64,000 bases of DNA, taken from assembly GCF_027271155.1 (NCBI RefSeq), contig NZ_CP114542.1, positions 2,899,001 through 2,963,000 of the forward strand, in the 5' to 3' direction. Of the stretch, positions 17,813 through 26,347 are shown one piece after another (position 1 is the stretch's first letter; each line of letters begins with the position of its first letter). Origin of the DNA: Brevundimonas subvibrioides. GTDB lineage: Bacteria > Pseudomonadota > Alphaproteobacteria > Caulobacterales > Caulobacteraceae. Under the pieces are notes generated by a model. The model saw nothing but the letters and a program-made list of their open reading frames with translations. It was not told the DNA's origin and ran no database searches. A program made the position numbers and the translations under genes.

Positions 17813-19119
17813 GTCCGTCCGGGTGCGGCCCTCGCGGCAAGGGCGAAGGCGATGAGCGACAGGATGCTGGACGCCAGGCTGACCCCCGCGAGCGACGGCG
17901 CGAGCGCACCGGGCCCTCCGATCGCCTCGCTGATGACGGTCACCAGCGAGGGGGCCACGCCGAAGCCGATGAAGGACCCCACGACGACGAATGAGCCCAG
18001 ACACAGGGCACGGAACTGGTTGGGCACCAGAACGGCGATGGCGGTGCCGGTGATCAGGCCCGTCGCCGTGCCGGCCAGCAGCAGGATCGTCAGCATGATC
18101 GCAAAGCCGGGCACGGCCGGCATGATCGGAAACAGGGCGGCGGGCACACCGATGGCGGAGGCGACGACGGCGGTCATCAGCAGGCCCCCCCCGCCCGCGC
18201 GCTTCAGACCGGCATCGGCCGCAAAGCCACCCGCGAGGGTGCCGACCAGACCGGAGCCCAGCAGGACCAGACCCATCCAGGCACTGAAGTCAGCGGGCTG
18301 CAATCCATAGGTCCGCATCAGAACGGGCGTCGCCCAGATGCTGGCCGAGGCATCGGCCATGATGACCGTGATCTGGCCCACGAACAGCGGTACCAGCAGG
18401 CTGCGCCGCGCCCACAGGGCGCCCATCGATGCCCCGAACCCGGCACCGGCGCTGGCGACCTCCTGGCGGACCGGCTCGCGAAGCATCAGCAGCGGCAGGA
18501 CCAGGACCAGGCTGAAGCCCGCGAAGATCAGCTGGGTCGCGCGCCAGGCGGCCATGCCGAAAAGCGGATCGGGCCGGCTCGACAGAACCGTGAACAGCGC
18601 GCCGCCCAGGGCGAAGGCCAAAGCCAGGCCGACCACCTTGCCCATCGACAACAGCAGCAGCGACCGGCCGCGCGTTTCGGGCGGGGCGAGGTCGGCCGCA
18701 ATCGAGATCGCCACGGGCAGGACGACGGTCAGGCCCAGAGCGGACAGCATCCGGGCGGCGAACAGGAGTTCAAAGGAGGTGGCGAAGGCGGTCGCCGCGG
18801 CCCCGAGGCTCCAGAGGACCGCGAGCACTCGCATCATGCGCACACGGTTGCTGTGATCCGCCATCCAGCCGATCGGGATCGACAGCAGGGCGGCGGGCAC
18901 GGCCGTCGCCATACCCTGGGCCAGACCCAGCTGCAGGTCACTCATGCCCAGGTCGGTGCGGGCGAACTCCTGCACGGGACTGAACGCCGCCTGGATGGCG
19001 CAGCCGCTGGCGATGCTGAGCGCCAGGATCGTCAGGGTCAGGCCGACCGCGCGCGGCCGGGCGACCTCGCGCCCGGGTTGGGGGGCCGCCGGTATGACGG
19101 CGGCGGAAGGATCATGCAT
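17809..19119 (-). CDS. MFS transporter
   Basis: A 436-aa major facilitator with about 12 hydrophobic segments. The cytoplasmic loop signature after TM2 is GWMADHSNRVRMM, a G-x-x-x-D-x-x-x-R-x-x variant, and RGRSLLLLSMGKVVG follows TM4. The N-terminal tail before TM1 is hydrophilic. It overlaps the FadR gene by 8 nt upstream and the dehydrogenase gene by 4 nt downstream, so it probably imports the substrate of this operon across the inner membrane. SPVQEFARTDLGMSDLQLGL resembles hexuronate/aromatic acid type MFS proteins. Confidence 0.9.
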   Translation of the reverse strand: MHDPSAAVIPAAPQPGREVARPRAVGLTLTILALSIASGCAIQAAFSPVQEFARTDLGMSDLQLGLAQGMATAVPAALLSIPIGWMADHSNRVRMMRVLAVLWSLGAAATAFATSFELLFAARMLSALGLTVVLPVAISIAADLAPPETRGRSLLLLSMGKVVGLALAFALGGALFTVLSSRPDPLFGMAAWRATQLIFAGFSLVLVLPLLMLREPVRQEVASAGAGFGASMGALWARRSLLVPLFVGQITVIMADASASIWATPVLMRTYGLQPADFSAWMGLVLLGSGLVGTLAGGFAADAGLKRAGGGGLLMTAVVASAIGVPAALFPIMPAVPGFAIMLTILLLAGTATGLITGTAIAVLVPNQFRALCLGSFVVVGSFIGFGVAPSLVTVISEAIGGPGALAPSLAGVSLASSILSLIAFALAARAAPGRT

Positions 19120-19855
19120 GGACCGTCTCCGGGTGCGAGAGCCCTCGCAGGATGTCGCCGATCGAGGCGTCGAAATGGGCGTCCATGGCCTCGATGGCGG
19201 CCTCGACGTCGCGGTTCAGAATGGCGCGGGCCAGCGCCCGGTGACGCTCGAGAGTCGAGACCCGATCTTCCTCGGCGACCCGGGTCTTCCAGGCGGCGGG
19301 GACGGCCTCCTCCATCAGCGGCCCGAACGAGGCCACGATCTGGACGAACAGGGCGTTCCTGCCGGCGCGCGCGATGGCGGCGTGAAAGGCGATGTCGTGG
19401 GCGGCGACCCTGGTCATGTCGTCGTGGTCGCGATCCATGGCCTCGGCCAGATCGACGATGACCTGGGCTTCGGCATCGGTGCGGTTCTGGGCGGCGAGAG
19501 CGGCGGTGCGAAGCTCGATGGTCCGGCGAACGTCCCAAACCTCGGCGACCGAGATCTGGGCCGTGGAGACCGCGTGGTCGAGGGAGCTGGCGATCACGGC
19601 GCCGTCGATCGCACTGACACGCGGTTTTCGGCCATTGCCGACATCGATCAGACGCAGCGCCGCCAGCACGCCGAAGGCTTCGCGCATGACGGCCCGGCTG
19701 ACACCCAGCTTGACGGCGAAATGCCCCTCGCCCGGCAAGGAGTCGCCGACGCGGAGCCCCTCGGTCCGAATATGATTGCGAACGGTGTCGATGGCCCGCT
19801 GGACGAGAGAGCCGCCCTCGCCTCCGGTCGGGCCGCTCATGCTCACGGCACTCAT
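19112..19855 (-). CDS. GntR-family transcriptional regulator, FadR subfamily (FCD domain)
   Basis: A 247-aa repressor-type protein. The winged helix spans about residues 15-85 (RVGDSLPGEGHFAVKLGVSR, then AVMREAFGVLAALRLIDVGN, with the GntR P-S/G-E-x-x-x-A pattern). An FCD effector-binding domain follows (VRRTIELRTAALAAQ, HDIAFHAAIARAGRNALFVQ, HRALARAILNRDVEAAIEAM, HFDAS) carrying the histidines that usually bind a metal and a carboxylate ligand. It shares an operon with an AraC regulator, an MFS transporter and a dehydrogenase. It is the obvious candidate to bind the ACCTATC-N-GATAGGT palindromes upstream of both operons here. Confidence 0.93.
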   Translation of the reverse strand: MSAVSMSGPTGGEGGSLVQRAIDTVRNHIRTEGLRVGDSLPGEGHFAVKLGVSRAVMREAFGVLAALRLIDVGNGRKPRVSAIDGAVIASSLDHAVSTAQISVAEVWDVRRTIELRTAALAAQNRTDAEAQVIVDLAEAMDRDHDDMTRVAAHDIAFHAAIARAGRNALFVQIVASFGPLMEEAVPAAWKTRVAEEDRVSTLERHRALARAILNRDVEAAIEAMDAHFDASIGDILRGLSHPETVHA

Positions 19856-20661
19856 CAGGCGGCGATCCGGGCGGCGCGATAGTCCGACGGAGACTGGCCG
19901 AAACGACGCCCGAAGGCCCGCGCGAAGCTGGCGTTGTTCAGATAGCCGTTCTCATAACCGACCGAGGACACCGGCAGGTCGGTGGTGGCCAGCATCAGAC
20001 TGGCCTGGGTCAGGCGGCGCTCGGCCAGCGCCTCGGCGACGCTGCAGGCGAACATCTGGCGAAACCCTCGGGTCAGCTTTTCGCGGTTGAGACCGCATTG
20101 GGCGGCGATGCCATGCAGGGAAAGCTTCTCCCGCCATTGTTCGTCGATCAGTCGGCGTGCGGTCAGCAGACGCAGGCTGTCGGCGCGCGACATGTCGCTG
20201 TCGCCCGCGACCGGCACCATGACGCCCTTGTCCAGGGCGCTCCAGGTCTCGCACAGCAGCTCGATCGACTTGGCGGTACGATAGATGTCACCGGCCTCGC
20301 TGACGCGTTCACAGTCGCGCAGGGCCAGGGCGATGGCCCGCAGGTCGCTGGGCAGATGATAGGTCAGGCGGTCGTCGGCACCGGGCAGGGTGAGGGCGCT
20401 GATGCGCGCCAGCCCCGAGGCTGCGATCAACAGCAGGATGCGGGTGACGCCCGTGTCCTCGCCGACGAGGTCCTGCGCATGGGCGATCCCCGCGAGGGTC
20501 AGGGTCGCCGGCGTGTCGATGGTGCCGAAGCCGAAGACGGCGGCGACCGCCGCGTCGGGCATGGGGAAATCGGCGAACGGCCCTCGACCGATCAGGACGG
20601 TGAGTTCAGGCGAAACGACGAGGCAGCGACGGGCCACGGCCACGGGCGGCGACTGATCCAT
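19855..20661 (-). CDS. AraC-family transcriptional regulator
   Basis: A 268-aa regulator with a C-terminal double helix-turn-helix (LSLHGIAAQCGLNREKLTRG, then LTQASLMLATTDLPVSSVGY and the typical ending FARAFGRRFGQSPSDYR). The N-terminal 160 residues are of no recognised ligand-binding family. A strong GGGAGGAA precedes the ATG at 20661. Its stop overlaps the FadR gene start by 1 nt (TGATG). Two palindromic operators lie in its promoter, so the operon is probably under FadR-type autocontrol as well. Confidence 0.92.
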   Translation of the reverse strand: MDQSPPVAVARRCLVVSPELTVLIGRGPFADFPMPDAAVAAVFGFGTIDTPATLTLAGIAHAQDLVGEDTGVTRILLLIAASGLARISALTLPGADDRLTYHLPSDLRAIALALRDCERVSEAGDIYRTAKSIELLCETWSALDKGVMVPVAGDSDMSRADSLRLLTARRLIDEQWREKLSLHGIAAQCGLNREKLTRGFRQMFACSVAEALAERRLTQASLMLATTDLPVSSVGYENGYLNNASFARAFGRRFGQSPSDYRAARIAA

Positions 20662-20703
20662 GATGTTCCTCCCGCCTCTCTGCGGAGGCTGAAGCCACGG
20701 TGG

Positions 20704-20718
20704 ACCTATCTGACAGGT
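20704..20718. promoter_or_regulatory. Operator copy 1: ACCTATCTGACAGGT
   Basis: Palindrome of the form ACCTATC-N-GATAGGT with one arm mismatch, 43 nt upstream of the AraC start. Its centre is 23 bp from copy 2, about two helical turns, so two dimers could bind on one face. The size and symmetry fit a GntR/FadR operator. Confidence 0.72.
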
Positions 20719-20726
20719 TTCGCAAT

Positions 20727-20741
20727 AGCTATCTGATAGGT
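20727..20741. promoter_or_regulatory. Operator copy 2: AGCTATCTGATAGGT
   Basis: Second copy of the 15-bp palindrome, with six of seven arm positions symmetrical. It ends 4 nt before the stop codon of the FAD-linked oxidase gene and lies in the promoter of the AraC-FadR-MFS-dehydrogenase operon. Confidence 0.72.
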
Positions 20742-20744
20742 TGG

Positions 20745-22148
20745 CTACAGCGTGAAGATCTTGCCCGGGTTGAACAGGTTCTGGGGGTCCAGGGCCCGCT
20801 TCATCGTGCGCATGATGTCGACCGCATCGCCCAGCTCGGCGACCAGCCAGTCCTGCTTGCCCAGACCGATGCCGTGTTCCCCGGTGCAGGTGCCGTCCAT
20901 GTCGAGGGCGCGCTGGACCAGGCGACGGTTCAGGGCCTCGGCCTCGGCCGCCTCTTCGGGCTTGTCCGGATCGATGACGAAGACGACGTGGAAATTGCCG
21001 TCGCCGACGTGGCCCAGGATCGGACCGGGGATGGAGGCGGCCTCCAGATCCTTCTTGGTCTCGGTGATGCATTCCGCCAGGCGGCTGATCGGAACGCAGA
21101 CGTCGGTGGGCCAGCCGACGCAGCCCTTGCGCAGGCCGATCGCAGCGTAATAGGCCTCGTGCCGCGCCTTCCACAGCCTTGCGCGCTCTTCGGGCAGGCT
21201 GGACCACTGGAACGCTCCGCCGCCATTGTCCGACGCGAGGGCCGAGACGGTCGCCACCTGCTCCTCGACATAGCGCTCCGAGCCATGGAACTCGAAAAAG
21301 AGCGTCGTCTTCTCCGGATAGTCGAGGTTGGACCAGGCGTTGACGGCCCGCATCTGGACGTCGTCCAGAATCTCGACCCTCGCCAGCGGCACGCCGAGCT
21401 GAATGGCCTGGACGGTCGTATCGACCGCCCCGGCCAGGGTCTCGAAGCTGCAGACCGCCGACAGGATGGATTCCGGAATGCCGTGCAGCCGCAGGGTGAT
21501 CTCGGTGATGATGCCCAGCGTGCCTTCGGACCCCACGAACAGCCGCGTCAGGTCATAGCCGGCCGCCGACTTCCTGGCCCTGCGGGCCGTGCGTATGTCC
21601 CGTCCATCCGGCGTGACGACCCGCAGCGACAGCACCGCCTCCCGCATGGTGCCGTAGCGCACGGCATTGGTGCCCGACGCCCGCGTCGAGGCCATGCCGC
21701 CGATGGTGGCATTGGCCCCCGGATCGATGGGGAAGAACAGGCCGACGTCGCGCAGGTGTTCGTTCAACTGCTCGCGCCGACACCCCGCCTGGACCGTGAC
21801 GTCGAAGTCCTCGGCATTGACCTGGACGATCTGGTCCATCAGCGACAGGTCGATGGTCAGGCCGCCGTTGACCGGGGTCGTATTGCCCTCGATCGAGGTG
21901 CCGGCGCCATAGGCGATGATCGGCACGCCCGCGGCCCCGCACAGCTTGACCGCCGCCACCACCTCCTCGGTCGAGAGGGCGAAGACGACCGCGTCTGGCA
22001 GCACGGTGTGGAAATGCGCCTCGCTGGCCCCGTGCTGGGCCCGCATCGCCTCGCCGAGGTGAAGCCGGTCACCGAACACTCCCCGAAGGCTTGCGATGAA
22101 GCCGTCGGGGAGGCGGGTCGACTCCAGCGAGAGAGGCAAGGCGTTCAC
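20745..22148 (-). CDS. FAD-linked 2-hydroxyacid oxidase (D-lactate dehydrogenase cytochrome / GlcD type)
   Basis: A 467-aa FAD-binding PCMH-type oxidoreductase. The FAD site is IIAYGAGTSIEGNTTP with PGANATIGGMASTRASGTNA and VRYGTMREAVLSLRVVTPDG. The C-terminal FAD-oxidase_C domain shows GHVGDGNFHVVFV and CTGEHGIGLGKQDWL, with the metal-binding histidines of the D-lactate/2-hydroxyglutarate group. It passes electrons to a quinone or cytochrome. The GTG at 22148 is the most likely start (GGA upstream), 22 nt after the TonB receptor stop, so the two form one operon. The substrate is a 2-hydroxy acid by family; which one is unknown. Confidence 0.9.
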   Translation of the reverse strand: MNALPLSLESTRLPDGFIASLRGVFGDRLHLGEAMRAQHGASEAHFHTVLPDAVVFALSTEEVVAAVKLCGAAGVPIIAYGAGTSIEGNTTPVNGGLTIDLSLMDQIVQVNAEDFDVTVQAGCRREQLNEHLRDVGLFFPIDPGANATIGGMASTRASGTNAVRYGTMREAVLSLRVVTPDGRDIRTARRARKSAAGYDLTRLFVGSEGTLGIITEITLRLHGIPESILSAVCSFETLAGAVDTTVQAIQLGVPLARVEILDDVQMRAVNAWSNLDYPEKTTLFFEFHGSERYVEEQVATVSALASDNGGGAFQWSSLPEERARLWKARHEAYYAAIGLRKGCVGWPTDVCVPISRLAECITETKKDLEAASIPGPILGHVGDGNFHVVFVIDPDKPEEAAEAEALNRRLVQRALDMDGTCTGEHGIGLGKQDWLVAELGDAVDIMRTMKRALDPQNLFNPGKIFTL

Positions 22149-22170
22149 TGTCGTTCCAACCCGGGCTGAC

Positions 22171-24273
22171 CTAGAAACTGTACCCCACGCGGACCCCCAC
22201 GCGCCGACCGTCACCGACCTGCCCCAGGCTGCCCAGCGCCGGCAGGCCGGCGGCGGTCAGTGTCGAGGAATCGATGTAGGACTCATAGTAGTCCTCGTCG
22301 AACAGGTTGTTGGAGAAGACGGCGAACTCCATGCCGTTGACGCGATAGGAGATCGTCGCATTGGCGAGGAAATAGCTGTCCAGTTCAGGGGCGAAGGTGC
22401 TCGACAGGCCTGCGCCGATCCGGTCGCCCTTGCCGACGATGCCGCCCGAGAAGGTCAGCTCTCCCTGACCCAGCGGGACGACGTAGTCGCTCTGCAGGCT
22501 CAGGGTCCAGTCCGGCTGGAACGGGATGCGGTCGGTGGGCAGCAGGCGGCCGGTCGTCTGACGGTACCGTGTGTCGTCGGTGATCCGGGCATTCTGCAGC
22601 AGGCCACTGGCCCGGATCGTCCAGGCGTCGGTCAGGTCGGCCGTGATCTCGGCCTCGACGCCATACGATCGCGCGTCGCCGGTGTTCAGATTGATCCCGA
22701 CGATCCCGGCCCCGGTGGTCGAGGGCGCCAGGCTGTTGGCGGCGATGATGTCCTTGTAGTCGTTGTAGAAGACCGCACCCTGCAGGGAGATCCGCCGGTC
22801 CTCGGTGCTGAGCTTGGTGCCGACCTCGTAGGTCCAGACCGAGTCCCCGTCATAGGTCAGGTTCGGCGCGCCCGGACCGTTCGTGCCGCCGCCCCGGAAG
22901 CCACGCGCGATCGAGGCGTAGATCATGTGGTTGTCGTCGAGACGCTTGCGCAGCGCGATCCGGGGCTGGACCTCCTCGGCCTCGTAGCGGGAGTTGCGCG
23001 CACTCTGGAAATCGATCGTCTGGCGATCGTAGCGAAGACCGACGGTCAGCTCGAGGTCCGGCTGGATGTTCCAGAACGCCGTGCCGAAGACGGCCCAGAT
23101 GTCCGCGTCGGAGTTGGCGAAGGCCGGGACCGTCAGACCCGCCGGTACCACCAGGGTCGCCGAGGTCTGGTCCTGGGTCTGGTTCGACCTGAACACGCCG
23201 ATCACCGAGGTGAGGTCGTCGCTCCAGCGGCTGTCGATGCGCGCCTCGACGCTCCTTGTTTCCAGCGTATTCTCGGCGGTCGAACGGAACAGGTTGATCG
23301 ACTGGAAGTCGCCGTCGCTGTCGCTGTCGGCGTCGCGCTTGTCGTAGGAAGCGATGACGGTCAGATCGTGCTGCGCGTTCAGCGGCAACTGGAGACGGCC
23401 GTTGATGCCGTTGTATTCGTAGTTGGCGATGCTGCGGAAATTGGTCCTCGCATCGTCGATGTAGACGGTCGGTCCCGTGGTGACGGCATAGAGCGGGTTG
23501 GTGCCGTTCACCTCGTCATGATAGGCGTTCAGGTTGATGACCGCGGGCCCGGCCTGCCAGCGCAGCGCGCCGCGGATGGTGTTCTGCTCGAGCCGGTTGG
23601 CGTCGTCGAAACCCAGCAGGCTGTTCTCGATAAAGCCGTCGCGCCGCTGCGTGCCGACCGACAGACGACCGGCCAGGACGCCCGGAATGATCGGACCTGC
23701 GACGGTCCCGCCGACGATGTAGTAGCTGTCCGGTCCGGCATAGGTCGCTGTCAGCTTGCCCTCGGGCACGTCCGACGGCTGCCGGGTCGTGACGTTGATG
23801 GCCCCGCCCAGCGTATTCTGCCCGAACAGGGTCGACTGCGGCCCCCGCAGCACCTCGATCTGTTCGACCGCCAGGGTCGGGCTGTTCAGATAGGAGGTGT
23901 TCTGTTGATAGACGCCGTCCACGAAGATGCCGACGCCGGGCTGAACCGTGTCCAGCAGGGTCGTGCCGATGCCCCGGATCGAGATGAAGGCGCGTCCGGC
24001 GGCGTCGGAGTTGATGTTCAGGCCCGGCGTGACGGCCGCGATGTCGCGGATCGAGGTGAACTGCCGGCTCTCCAGCGTCTCGGCGGTGACGGCGGTGACC
24101 GCCACCGGGACGTCGATCAGACGCTCGGACCGCTTGCGGGCCGTGACGATGATGTCGTCGACCGCGGCCGCCTGTTCGGTCGTTGCCGGCTGGCCCTGCG
24201 TCTGAGCCGAGGCGACGCCCGTGGATATGGCAGCCAGACCGACGCCGGCCGCAAGGATCGTCATGAAGCGCAT
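22171..24273 (-). CDS. TonB-dependent receptor
   Basis: A 700-aa outer membrane receptor. The signal peptide ends AISTGVASA near residue 23. A TonB-box-like DDIIVTARKRSE is followed by the plug (VAVTAVTAETLESRQFTSIR, GIGTTLLDTVQPGVGIFVDG, VEQIEVLRGPQSTLFGQNTL, GGAINVTTRQPS) and a 22-strand barrel ending RVGVRVGYSF with the terminal aromatic residue. GGCGGAA precedes the start at 24273. It probably brings the regulon substrate through the outer membrane: the same palindrome as at the AraC promoter lies 66 nt upstream, and the FAD oxidase follows in the operon. Confidence 0.95.
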   Translation of the reverse strand: MRFMTILAAGVGLAAISTGVASAQTQGQPATTEQAAAVDDIIVTARKRSERLIDVPVAVTAVTAETLESRQFTSIRDIAAVTPGLNINSDAAGRAFISIRGIGTTLLDTVQPGVGIFVDGVYQQNTSYLNSPTLAVEQIEVLRGPQSTLFGQNTLGGAINVTTRQPSDVPEGKLTATYAGPDSYYIVGGTVAGPIIPGVLAGRLSVGTQRRDGFIENSLLGFDDANRLEQNTIRGALRWQAGPAVINLNAYHDEVNGTNPLYAVTTGPTVYIDDARTNFRSIANYEYNGINGRLQLPLNAQHDLTVIASYDKRDADSDSDGDFQSINLFRSTAENTLETRSVEARIDSRWSDDLTSVIGVFRSNQTQDQTSATLVVPAGLTVPAFANSDADIWAVFGTAFWNIQPDLELTVGLRYDRQTIDFQSARNSRYEAEEVQPRIALRKRLDDNHMIYASIARGFRGGGTNGPGAPNLTYDGDSVWTYEVGTKLSTEDRRISLQGAVFYNDYKDIIAANSLAPSTTGAGIVGINLNTGDARSYGVEAEITADLTDAWTIRASGLLQNARITDDTRYRQTTGRLLPTDRIPFQPDWTLSLQSDYVVPLGQGELTFSGGIVGKGDRIGAGLSSTFAPELDSYFLANATISYRVNGMEFAVFSNNLFDEDYYESYIDSSTLTAAGLPALGSLGQVGDGRRVGVRVGYSF

Positions 24274-24338
24274 TGTGTGTTCCGCCCTGATAGCGCCGGA
24301 TCTGCTCCGGTCGTTGGGACGACGGTGCACGGAATGCG

Positions 24339-24353
24339 ACCTATCTGAAAGGT
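24339..24353. promoter_or_regulatory. Operator copy 3: ACCTATCTGAAAGGT
   Basis: Third copy of the ACCTATC-N-GATAGGT palindrome (one arm mismatch), 66-80 nt upstream of the TonB receptor start. Together with copies 1 and 2 it links the receptor/oxidase operon to the regulator/transporter operon. Confidence 0.7.
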
Positions 24354-24413
24354 CGCTGATTGTGCCGATCCGCAGTCAGACTTGGCACGACGTCCGTCAG
24401 GCCCGTCGCCGGA

Positions 24414-25919
24414 TCACTCGCGCCACGTCGCCGCGATCGGAAAGTCCGTGTCCGGCCCGGCCCGGCCTTCGGCCAGACGGTAGACCTGTCGCGTGTCCGC
24501 GTCGTACGCGGGCCAAGGGGCCGAGCCGTCACGGGCGAAGTCGATCCAGATCCCGTGGATGCGATCGGCCAGGGCCTGCAGCGGCACTGTCGGGCCCAGG
24601 ATCCCCTTCGGCCCGGCCGCCGTGGCCAGGGTGTTGAACACGAACGGAATGTCCACCGCGTGACAGGCCCCCAGTTCGCCGCCCATCGCCGGCGAGCGCC
24701 AGTCCATCTCGTAGAAATGCGTGCGCCCCTGATGGGCCTGGGCATAGGCCCGGGCCGGCCAACGGAATACCAGATCGGTCAGGGCCCGGGTCAGGGTCGC
24801 GCCGCCCGTTTCCCCTCGCTGGCCCAGGCCGTAGCGCCGCAGGATGCCGAGCGCGCCCCGCTCGGTCCGGCTCATCAGGAACCACGCCAGGAACCGGCCA
24901 AGTTTCGCCTTCACCCCGGTCGGGACGAAATACAGGTTCATCTCTTCGGCGTTCGTGCCGATCAGCAGATCGACCTCGGCCCCGGCCCCCTTCGCCAGGG
25001 CCTTCAGGGGCGGCACGGGGATCACGTCGTCCCCATGCACGGGCAGGAATTTGCTCAGTCCATAGGCGGGGTCCCGACCATTCTCGCCGCGCATGTCCAG
25101 ACCCGATGTCGGGGCCTGGACCACATCCTGGGCGTCGAGCCCCGCCTGAAGGCTGGCCGAGCGAAAGCCTGCCGCATCGGCACGCACATCCAGAACCTTC
25201 GCGATCCGGTCGACGACCCGGCGCATCGTCCTGACCGACCGGACCATCGATCCGTGACCGCTCTGCAGGATGGCGCGCCGGAACAGGCCTTTCGCCAGGG
25301 GCGAGACGACAAGGTCCGCGATCGACATGGCCCCGGCGGATTCGCCGAAAACCGTGACGTTGTCGGGGTTGCCGCCAAAGCCGGCGATATTGCCGCGCAC
25401 CCACTCCAGCGCCGCGATCATGTCGCGCAGGCCCAGATTGGTGGGGACGCCCGGAATGGGCAGGAAGCCCTCGATCCCGAGCCGATAGTTGATGGTGACG
25501 CAGACCACGCCATTGCGGGCAAAGCTGGTTCCGTCCTGGGCCGGCGCGGACCCCGCTCCGCCGACCCAGGCTCCGCCGTGGATGAACACCATGACCGGCA
25601 GGCCCGCCGCGTCACGGACGCCCGGCGTCCAGATGTTCAGATTCAGGCATTCGTCGCCCTGGACCCAGCCCGACCCGACCAGGGGCACAAGGTCGAGCGT
25701 GGGGAAGTCTCGCAACTGATAGGGCGCGGTAGGACCGAAGGCCGTCGCGTCCCATTCCCCCGACCAGGGCGCATGGGGTTGGGGCAGCTCGAAACGGCGC
25801 GGTCCGACGGGCGCAGCGGCGTAGGGCACACCGAGAAACCGGTCCACCCCGTCGATGGTCACGCCGCGGACGCGTCCGCTGAGGGTGTTTGCGATGATGG
25901 GCGCGCTGGCGTTCGACAT
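24414..25919 (-). CDS. Type-B carboxylesterase
   Basis: A 501-aa alpha/beta hydrolase. The start is typical (NTLSGRVRGVTIDGVDRFLG, VPYAAAPVGPRRF). The oxyanion hole is VFIHGGAWVGGAGS and the nucleophile lies in VFGESAGAMSI near residue 192. The late CHAVDIPFVFNTL carries the usual catalytic histidine region. No signal peptide is seen. It is read toward the TonB receptor with a 140-nt gap, and may release the carbon source (an ester) used by the neighbouring transport and oxidation genes; that link is inferred from position only. Confidence 0.9.
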   Translation of the reverse strand: MSNASAPIIANTLSGRVRGVTIDGVDRFLGVPYAAAPVGPRRFELPQPHAPWSGEWDATAFGPTAPYQLRDFPTLDLVPLVGSGWVQGDECLNLNIWTPGVRDAAGLPVMVFIHGGAWVGGAGSAPAQDGTSFARNGVVCVTINYRLGIEGFLPIPGVPTNLGLRDMIAALEWVRGNIAGFGGNPDNVTVFGESAGAMSIADLVVSPLAKGLFRRAILQSGHGSMVRSVRTMRRVVDRIAKVLDVRADAAGFRSASLQAGLDAQDVVQAPTSGLDMRGENGRDPAYGLSKFLPVHGDDVIPVPPLKALAKGAGAEVDLLIGTNAEEMNLYFVPTGVKAKLGRFLAWFLMSRTERGALGILRRYGLGQRGETGGATLTRALTDLVFRWPARAYAQAHQGRTHFYEMDWRSPAMGGELGACHAVDIPFVFNTLATAAGPKGILGPTVPLQALADRIHGIWIDFARDGSAPWPAYDADTRQVYRLAEGRAGPDTDFPIAATWRE

Positions 25920-26102
25920 CCGGACACTGTGGCCCGGACGCCCGCCATCCGGAACCACCGAGGCTTTGCAGAGGTGCAGATTTCCTTGACCGTCGCGCCG
26001 AGGCGCCGGCCCCATTGCGATCCCACACCGGAAACGCTCCGACCGACTGGTCGTCCGGAGGCAGAACTGTGTGCCCGGATGAAACCTGTGAGGGGGAAGA
26101 AG

Positions 26103-26179
26103 TGGCGCGCCCGGAACGATTCGAACGTCCGACCCTCAGATTCGTAGTCTGATGCTCTATCCAGCTGAGCTACGGGCGC
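26103..26179 (-). tRNA. tRNA-Arg (anticodon ACG)
   Basis: A 77-nt cloverleaf with encoded CCA. Acceptor GCGCCCG pairs with CGGGCGC, discriminator G. The D arm contains AGCTCAGCTGGATAGAGC, the anticodon loop is CTACGAA, and the T arm has GTTCGAATC. The ACG anticodon is normally edited to ICG by TadA. Confidence 0.97.
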
Positions 26180-26204
26180 GCACAGGCCTTTCGGCGAGGG
26201 CGGG

Positions 26205-26233
26205 TATCTAGCGGGTCGATCCCCGGGGCGCAA
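26205..26233 (-). promoter_or_regulatory. Promoter of tRNA-Arg
   Basis: On the minus strand TTGCGC, a 17-nt spacer and TAGATA (its complement at 26205-26210), about 25 nt before the tRNA 5' end. Confidence 0.65.
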
Positions 26234-26347
26234 CCCGGATTTCGGGCAAAGTGAGCGAGGTCGCTGCAAGCAGGGCTTGGCGGGCGGGGCGGCCGGGCCT
26301 AGGTCGATGGCGTGCGCCTCCCCGCGTGTCCGTGCCAGAGGGTTTCC

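Noticed and set aside
22096..24348. 750-codon plus-strand ORF opposite the TonB receptor
   Set aside because: No domain or start signal; the minus-strand receptor has full motif support.
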